Below are positions 60,728-64,000 of a stretch of 64,000 nucleotides of DNA, one piece after another. A program made the position numbers and the translations under genes. Every line of letters starts with the position of its first letter. The first letter of the stretch is position 1. This stretch comes from Barrientosiimonas humi (GTDB lineage: Bacteria; Actinomycetota; Actinomycetes; Actinomycetales; Dermatophilaceae): contig NZ_VFOK01000001.1 in NCBI RefSeq assembly GCF_006716095.1, positions 310,001 through 374,000 on the forward strand. Direction: 5' to 3'. Under the pieces are notes generated by a model. That model was not told the DNA's origin, did no database searches, and worked only from the letters and a program-made list of their open reading frames with translations.

Positions 60728-61393
60728 ATGACTCACATCACGGAGCGCCCGGTCAAGGGCGTCCTCGGCGAGAAGCTCGGCATGACCCAGGTCTGGGACG
60801 CCGAGAACCGCCTCGTCCCCGTCACCGTCATCCAGGCGGGCCCCTGCGTCGTCACGCAGGTCCGCGGTGACGACGACGGCTACCACGCGGTGCAGATCGG
60901 CTACGGCCAGATCGACCCGCGCAAGGTCACCAAGCCGCTGAAGGGCCACTTCGACAAGGCCGGCGTGACCCCGCGTCGTCACCTCGTCGAGGTGCGCACC
61001 TCCGACGCCGCCGAGTACGCCCCCGGCCAGGAGATCACCGCCGAGGCCTTCGAGGCCGGCGCGGTCGTCGACGTCGTCGGCACCACCAAGGGCAAGGGCT
61101 TCGCCGGTGTCATGAAGCGTCACGGCTTCTCCGGTGTCGGCGCCTCGCACGGTGCGCACCGCAACCACCGCAAGCCGGGTTCGATCGGTGGCTGCGCCAC
61201 CCCGGGTCGTGTCTTCAAGGGCATGCGCATGGCCGGCCGCATGGGCGGCGTGCGCCAGACGACCCAGAACCTCACCATCCACGCCGTCGACGCCGAGAAG
61301 GGTCTGCTGCTGGTCAAGGGCGCTGTGCCCGGTCCCCGCGGCGGCATCGTCCTCGTCAAGTCGGCCGCGAAGACCGCTGCGAAGGAGGCCTGA
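60728..61393 (+). CDS. rplC: 50S ribosomal protein L3
   Basis: This 221-residue peptidyl-transferase-centre protein has [14 protein letters not shown] near the start. The conserved loop is [20 protein letters not shown] then [10 protein letters not shown], reaching the active site. AGGGAGG precedes the ATG. It lies 25 bp after rpsJ and 5 bp before rplD. Confidence 0.97.
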   Translation: MTHITERPVKGVLGEKLGMTQVWDAENRLVPVTVIQAGPCVVTQVRGDDDGYHAVQIGYGQIDPRKVTKPLKGHFDKAGVTPRRHLVEVRTSDAAEYAPGQEITAEAFEAGAVVDVVGTTKGKGFAGVMKRHGFSGVGASHGAHRNHRKPGSIGGCATPGRVFKGMRMAGRMGGVRQTTQNLTIHAVDAEKGLLLVKGAVPGPRGGIVLVKSAAKTAAKEA

Positions 61394-61398
61394 GCGAG

Positions 61399-62103
61399 AT
61401 GACGACCGTCGACATCCTGGGGCCGACCGGTGCCAAGTCCGGCACCACCGAGCTGCCCGCCGAGATCTTCGACGTGCAGACCAACGTCCCGCTGATCCAC
61501 CAGGTGGTCGTGGCCCAGCTCGCCGCTGCGCGCCAGGGCACCCACGCCACCAAGACCCGCGGCGAGGTCCGCGGCGGTGGCCGCAAGCCGTACCGCCAGA
61601 AGGGCACCGGCCGGGCGCGTCAGGGCTCGACCCGCGCGCCGCAGTTCGCCGGCGGTGGCACCGTCCACGGCCCGCAGCCGCGTGACTACAGCCAGCGCAC
61701 CCCGAAGAAGATGAAGGCTGCCGCGCTGCGCGGCGCCCTCTCCGACCGGGCGCGGCACGGCCGCATCCACGTCGTGGCCGGTGTCGTCGAGGGCGACGCC
61801 CCGTCGACGCGGTCCGCGGCGACGCTGCTGGACGGGCTCAGCGAGCGCAAGAACCTGCTCGTGGTGCTGCACCGCGACGACGAGGTCGGCGCCAAGAGCG
61901 TGCGCAACCTCGCCGACGTGCACCTGATCTGGTCCGACCAGGTCAACACCTACGACGTGCTGTGCGCCGACGACGTGGTCTTCACCCAGGCCGCGCTCGA
62001 GCACTTCCTGAGCTTCGGCGAGCAGGCCCGGGTCGCGGCGAAGGCCGCCAAGGAGGCCAAGAAGGCTCCGGTCGAGGCCGAGCAGAGCGAAGGGGACAAC
62101 TGA
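61399..62103 (+). CDS. rplD: 50S ribosomal protein L4
   Basis: This 234-residue protein has its long tunnel loop intact: [20 protein letters not shown] then [19 protein letters not shown]. This is the region where macrolide-resistance changes arise. A short acidic Ala/Glu/Lys tail follows. L4 represses this operon in E. coli; no such structure was identified here. Confidence 0.97.
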   Translation: MTTVDILGPTGAKSGTTELPAEIFDVQTNVPLIHQVVVAQLAAARQGTHATKTRGEVRGGGRKPYRQKGTGRARQGSTRAPQFAGGGTVHGPQPRDYSQRTPKKMKAAALRGALSDRARHGRIHVVAGVVEGDAPSTRSAATLLDGLSERKNLLVVLHRDDEVGAKSVRNLADVHLIWSDQVNTYDVLCADDVVFTQAALEHFLSFGEQARVAAKAAKEAKKAPVEAEQSEGDN

Positions 62104-62105
62104 CC

Positions 62106-62405
62106 ATGAGCACTGGACGCAAGGACCCGCGCGACATCCTGATCGCGCCGGTCGTCTCGGAGAAGTCCTACAGCCTGCTCGACGAGGGCAAGTACACCTT
62201 CCTCGTCGACCCGCGGGCCAACAAGACCGAGATCAAGGTGGCCGTGGAGCAGGTCTTCGGCGTGAAGGTCGACTCGGTGCACACCATGAACCGCCCGGGC
62301 AAGACCCGCCGGACCCGCTTCGGCACGGGCAAGCGCAAGGACACCAAGCGCGCGATCGTCTCGCTGCGCGAGGGCTCGATCGACATCTTCGGCCAGGTTG
62401 GCTGA
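62106..62405 (+). CDS. rplW: 50S ribosomal protein L23
   Basis: This 99-residue exit-tunnel protein binds SRP and trigger factor. It shows [20 protein letters not shown] and [19 protein letters not shown] 62106 lies 2 nt after the rplD stop, so the two are coupled. The extended loop ([18 protein letters not shown]) is typical. Confidence 0.97.
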   Translation: MSTGRKDPRDILIAPVVSEKSYSLLDEGKYTFLVDPRANKTEIKVAVEQVFGVKVDSVHTMNRPGKTRRTRFGTGKRKDTKRAIVSLREGSIDIFGQVG

Positions 62406-62419
62406 GGAGGGACTGACTG

Positions 62420-63256
<837 letters not shown>

Positions 63257-63271
63257 TAGGAGCCATTCGAG

Positions 63272-63553
63272 ATGCCACGCAGCCTGAAGAAGGGCCCCTT
63301 CGTCGACGACCACCTTGCCAAGAAGGTGGAGGCGCAGAACGAGGCGGGCACCAAGAACGTCATCAAGACCTGGTCCCGCCGGTCGATGATCACCCCCGAC
63401 ATGCTCGGCCACACCCTCGCGGTGCACGACGGCCGCAAGCACGTCCCGGTCTTCGTGACCGAGGCGATGGTCGGTCACAAGCTCGGCGAGTTCGCCCCGA
63501 CCCGCACCTTCAAGGGTCACGAGAAGGACGACCGGAAGGGGCGCCGCCGCTGA
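63272..63553 (+). CDS. rpsS: 30S ribosomal protein S19
   Basis: This 93-residue 30S head protein starts [15 protein letters not shown] and contains [20 protein letters not shown] then [17 protein letters not shown] precedes the ATG. It lies 15 bp after rplB. Confidence 0.97.
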   Translation: MPRSLKKGPFVDDHLAKKVEAQNEAGTKNVIKTWSRRSMITPDMLGHTLAVHDGRKHVPVFVTEAMVGHKLGEFAPTRTFKGHEKDDRKGRRR

Positions 63554-63607
63554 CGCGGTGGCCCGTGACGAGCCATGACTGAGACGAACGACAGTAGAGG
63601 TACAGCG

Positions 63608-63982
63608 ATGGAAGCCAAGGCGCAGGCGCGGTACGTCCGTGTGACGCCGCAGAAGGCCCGCCGCGTCGTGGACCTGATCCGTGGGAAGCAGGCCACCGAG
63701 GCCGTCGCGGTGCTGCAGTTCGCGCCCCAGGGGGCGAGCGAGCAGATCCGCAAGGTGCTGGAGAGCGCGATCGCCAACGCGCGCTATGCAGCCGACCAGG
63801 CTTCCGCGCCGTTCGATGAGCGCACGCTCGTGGTGAGCGAGGCGTACGTCGACGAGGGCCCGACCATGAAGCGGTTCCGCCCGCGGGCCCAGGGCCGCGC
63901 GAGCCGGATCAACAAGCGCACCAGCCACATCACGGTGCGTGTCGCACAGCCGCAGAAGACGACCGCCGAGGGAGGCAACTGA
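63608..63982 (+). CDS. rplV: 50S ribosomal protein L22
   Basis: This 124-residue exit-tunnel protein starts [20 protein letters not shown]. The beta-hairpin that lines the tunnel, [20 protein letters not shown], is intact. An in-frame ATG at 63575 would add 11 unrelated residues, so I use 63608. The stop overlaps the rpsC start by 1 nt (TGATG). Confidence 0.96.
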   Translation: MEAKAQARYVRVTPQKARRVVDLIRGKQATEAVAVLQFAPQGASEQIRKVLESAIANARYAADQASAPFDERTLVVSEAYVDEGPTMKRFRPRAQGRASRINKRTSHITVRVAQPQKTTAEGGN

Positions 63983-64000
63983 TGGGTCAGAAGGTCAACC
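63982..64000 (+). CDS. rpsC: 30S ribosomal protein S3, N-terminal fragment
   Basis: Only MGQKVN is visible before the window ends. This is the universal S3 start and the expected next gene of the S10 operon. GGAGG lies just upstream of ATG 63982. Confidence 0.9.

Overview
This is a high-GC actinobacterial chromosome segment. It carries the classic secE-nusG-rplKA / rplJL / rpoBC / rpsLG-fusA-tuf / S10 block, with no rRNA, insertion sequence, phage gene or CRISPR array. The tRNA-Thr, tRNA-Met, rpmG, hadA-hadB ... tRNA-Trp, secE order matches mycobacteria and relatives. Long C-terminal Ala/Gly/Asp tracts, GTG/TTG starts and 4-bp stop/start overlaps are typical of the phylum. There is no hadC or mycolate gene, so a Micrococcales-type organism (Dermacoccaceae/Intrasporangiaceae-like) is my best guess, at low confidence.

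Layout. 1-3.8 kb: a Tat-signal gene cut by the window edge, a VOC protein, a DHA2-type exporter, and a ribbon-helix-helix/DUF4097 operon behind an 18-bp perfect palindrome. 3.8-10.2 kb: lipid genes syntenic with mycobacterial fadE5-fadA2-fabG4-htdX, plus a TetR regulator. 10.3-12.8 kb: tRNAs, rpmG, hadAB and murB. 12.8-18.9 kb: a degenerate metalloprotease-like lipoprotein, a coupled pair of secreted pyroglutamyl-peptidase-like protein and NRAMP-related transporter, a 62-bp tandem repeat, a deaminase-family enzyme and an acidic DUF5709 protein. 19-26 kb: tRNA-Trp, secE, nusG, rplK, rplA, two paralogous lipoproteins, a secreted protein and rplJL. 26-30.4 kb: two tandem copies of a two-gene module, a membrane sensor-like protein followed by a SigE-family sigma factor. 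30.6-43.1 kb: rpoB, rpoC, rpsL, rpsG, fusA and tuf. 43.1-43.5 kb: a G-rich tandem repeat array. 43.5-46.8 kb: a sugar ABC importer. 46.9-60 kb: a CGNR regulator and MFS pair, AspC-type aminotransferase, a secreted nuclease, PpsR/PpsA, and a four-gene ABC-2 export cluster. 60.1 kb to the end: the S10 operon from rpsJ into rpsC.

How it fits together. Core expression genes dominate. The rplJ, rpsL and rpsJ promoters share a GATTTGG -35 block. The rpsL and rpsJ leaders also share a nearly identical 25-nt element, suggesting coordinated control. Perfect hairpins sit between rpoB and rpoC and between rpsG and fusA, as well as at operon ends.

The most unusual points are five. The duplicated sensor/sigma modules have reversed gene order and matching ECF-type promoters. 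RpoB has Asn in place of the rifampicin-site Ser531 (E. coli numbering). The pyroglutamyl-peptidase-like protein has Ser for the nucleophilic Cys and is coupled to an NRAMP-like protein lacking the DPGN metal motif. The tail of rpoC is duplicated, next to a repeat also present 30 kb away. The shared ribosomal promoters and leader element are the fifth. All calls rest on reading the sequence; no database search was run.
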